This document shows positions 63,001 to 64,000 of a stretch of 64,000 bases of DNA, piece after piece. The notes beneath the pieces were generated by a model. That model saw only the letters and a list, made by a program, of their open reading frames with translations, was not told where the DNA came from and made no database searches. Position 1 is the stretch's first letter. The number at the start of each line of letters is the position of its first letter. The stretch comes from Berberis thunbergii (Eukaryota > Streptophyta > Magnoliopsida > Ranunculales > Berberidaceae). Made by a program: the position numbers and the translations under genes. The DNA is taken from contig QNQO01002074.1 in the NCBI GenBank assembly GCA_003290165.1, positions 62,001-126,000 on the forward strand, in the 5' to 3' direction.

Positions 63001-64000
63001 CTACCCCTCTAGGCTCTAAATAGATCTTAAACAAACACTTCTTAATCTCAATTAGTGCCTCTTGTTAAGGGGACGTCGCCTTTTAATAAGATGTTCGACC
63101 TCTTAATCAAACAAGCATCCCTCAATGCGGTAATGTTAACACTGAATTCTGTGATGTTAAAATATTAGATGATTGGATTTTCAACCAATATCTTTTCTCT
63201 GGAGCAATAATCTATTGACCTTCCGTGATTTATTTTAGTAACAAATTCATTGATGTTCTATCCATTGGCTTTAGAATGTTGGGTAAATATTTTGTGCTTG
63301 TCTCTTTAAAACACTATGTAACAATGACACAACTATGGGTGTCGGTGTCATACACGGATATGAGCTGTCTGACACGTCGGCTAAAAAAATACAATTCGGA
63401 GACACGCTAGTACATTTTAGCATTATTTACTTTTTTAATAAGATATGGGAATTTTTTTTTTAAATAAAGTGCCGTTACATAATTAAAACATGCTTTTTAA
63501 CCCCATCATGATTCAATTGGAACTGGAATGGCTATGCCCTCATGCAACTAACAAGTTCACTGTTCAGGAGTTAACAGTACCAGCTTTAACTCTCAGAGTA
63601 AATAACATGTTTAAAAAATTACTAATAATTGTCATTTGCCTTTCCGTTTTGCAGGTACGTGGGTCTGAAACCATGCATCACCCGATTACCTGAGAATGGA
63701 TATGGAGCAAATGTTTCTTCATGGCCTTTACGGTTACATGATCCTCCGGATAGGCTCCAGAGCATAGAAATGGATGCCTACTTATCTAGAAAGGAACTGT
63801 TCAAGGCAGAATCAAAATACTGGTATGACATAATAGAAAGTTATGTCCGCGCATACCACTGGAAAAAGTTGCAGATGCGGAATGTGCTGGACATGAAGGC
63901 TGGGTTTGGAGGGTATAGTATCCTTTTTACCCCTCATATTTGTTAGAGATAGTTGAAGTCTTTAGATGCACCTTTCACATGATCATTCCCTTTTTCCACT
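60019..64000 (+). CDS. PMT11: PMT11/PMT12-like Golgi methyltransferase, 6 exons seen, 3' end outside window
   Basis: Coding exons 60019-60666, 61552-61701, 61794-62064, 62400-62510, 62829-62988, 63655-63912. All are GT-AG and phase-consistent; the last exon continues off the window after an intron starting at 63913. The N-terminus is a type II Golgi anchor: short basic head, hydrophobic [17 protein letters not shown] (about residues 18-34), Pro-rich stem ([13 protein letters not shown], about 82-95). The catalytic part has [29 protein letters not shown], the SAM-binding [32 protein letters not shown] and [12 protein letters not shown]. This pattern defines the plant DUF248/PMT family, whose QUA2 member methyl-esterifies pectin; it aligns best with Arabidopsis PMT11. 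Substrate for this branch is inferred. No lesions seen. Intron 1 contains an internal duplication. Confidence 0.93.
60667..61551 (+). other. Intron 1 of the PMT11-like gene with an internal duplication
   Basis: Two related segments: 'gtgga(t)tt(a/g)agtaattgaaag' followed by 'tttggcaaa.aaac' at about 60955 and 61201, and 'ggatgattc(a/c)attctta' at about 60854 and 61306. This suggests a roughly 245-450 bp diverged direct duplication in the intron. No coding signal. Confidence 0.5.

Overview
The window is nuclear DNA from a flowering plant, most likely a woody eudicot. The evidence is GT-AG introns of very uneven length, AT-rich intergenic DNA, and genes whose closest families are plant-specific (DRP5B/ARC5, organellar ProRS, PMT methyltransferases, type I MADS, CML calcium sensors). 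Plant-type LTR retrotransposons, LINEs, SINEs, hAT, Mutator and PIF/Harbinger elements fill most of the rest. The species cannot be fixed from sequence alone. LAYOUT. 1-299 (-): first coding exon of an ARC5/DRP5B-like chloroplast-division dynamin, running off the left edge. 300-4100: hAT-like insertion, 131-bp tandem repeat, F-box-associated-domain fragment. 4380-23812 (-): complete 12-exon organellar prolyl-tRNA synthetase gene (564 aa) spread over 19.4 kb. Its 5.1-kb and 10.5-kb introns hold nested hAT elements, a 5'-truncated LINE, a decayed Ty3/gypsy element with a solo LTR inserted in its own LTR, and two small PIF-like MITEs. 24502-25547: a hAT-like element. 26209-35529: a tandem duplication whose second copy carries an intact calmodulin-like gene (32702-33181, +); the first copy has lost that gene. 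36120-40500: broken Tat-type Ty3/gypsy pol with 182-bp tandem repeats, split by another hAT-like element. 40744-42205: a Mutator-type foldback element. 42591-43344: Mutator-type MITEs. 43655-45422 (+): a two-exon gene joining a MuDR-like N-terminal domain to a zinc-knuckle array with no transposase core. 46445-48372 (-): type I MADS-box pseudogene interrupted by a short LTR element. 48957-51443: two copies of a non-autonomous element, one with a nested hAT-like insertion. 51544-57039 (+): full-length, very young Ty3/gypsy chromovirus with one pol frameshift. 57393-59490: SINE insertions. 60019-64000 (+): PMT11-like methyltransferase, six exons seen, running off the right edge. HOW THE GENES RELATE. 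ARC5-like, ProRS and PMT are unrelated housekeeping genes (plastid division, organellar translation, Golgi wall-polysaccharide methylation), not a pathway or operon. The window's main value is as a record of insertion and duplication: target-site duplications can be read directly for about 15 elements, and paralogous empty sites independently confirm several of them. I found no CRISPR, phage, bacterial-type operon or convincing tRNA/rRNA gene.
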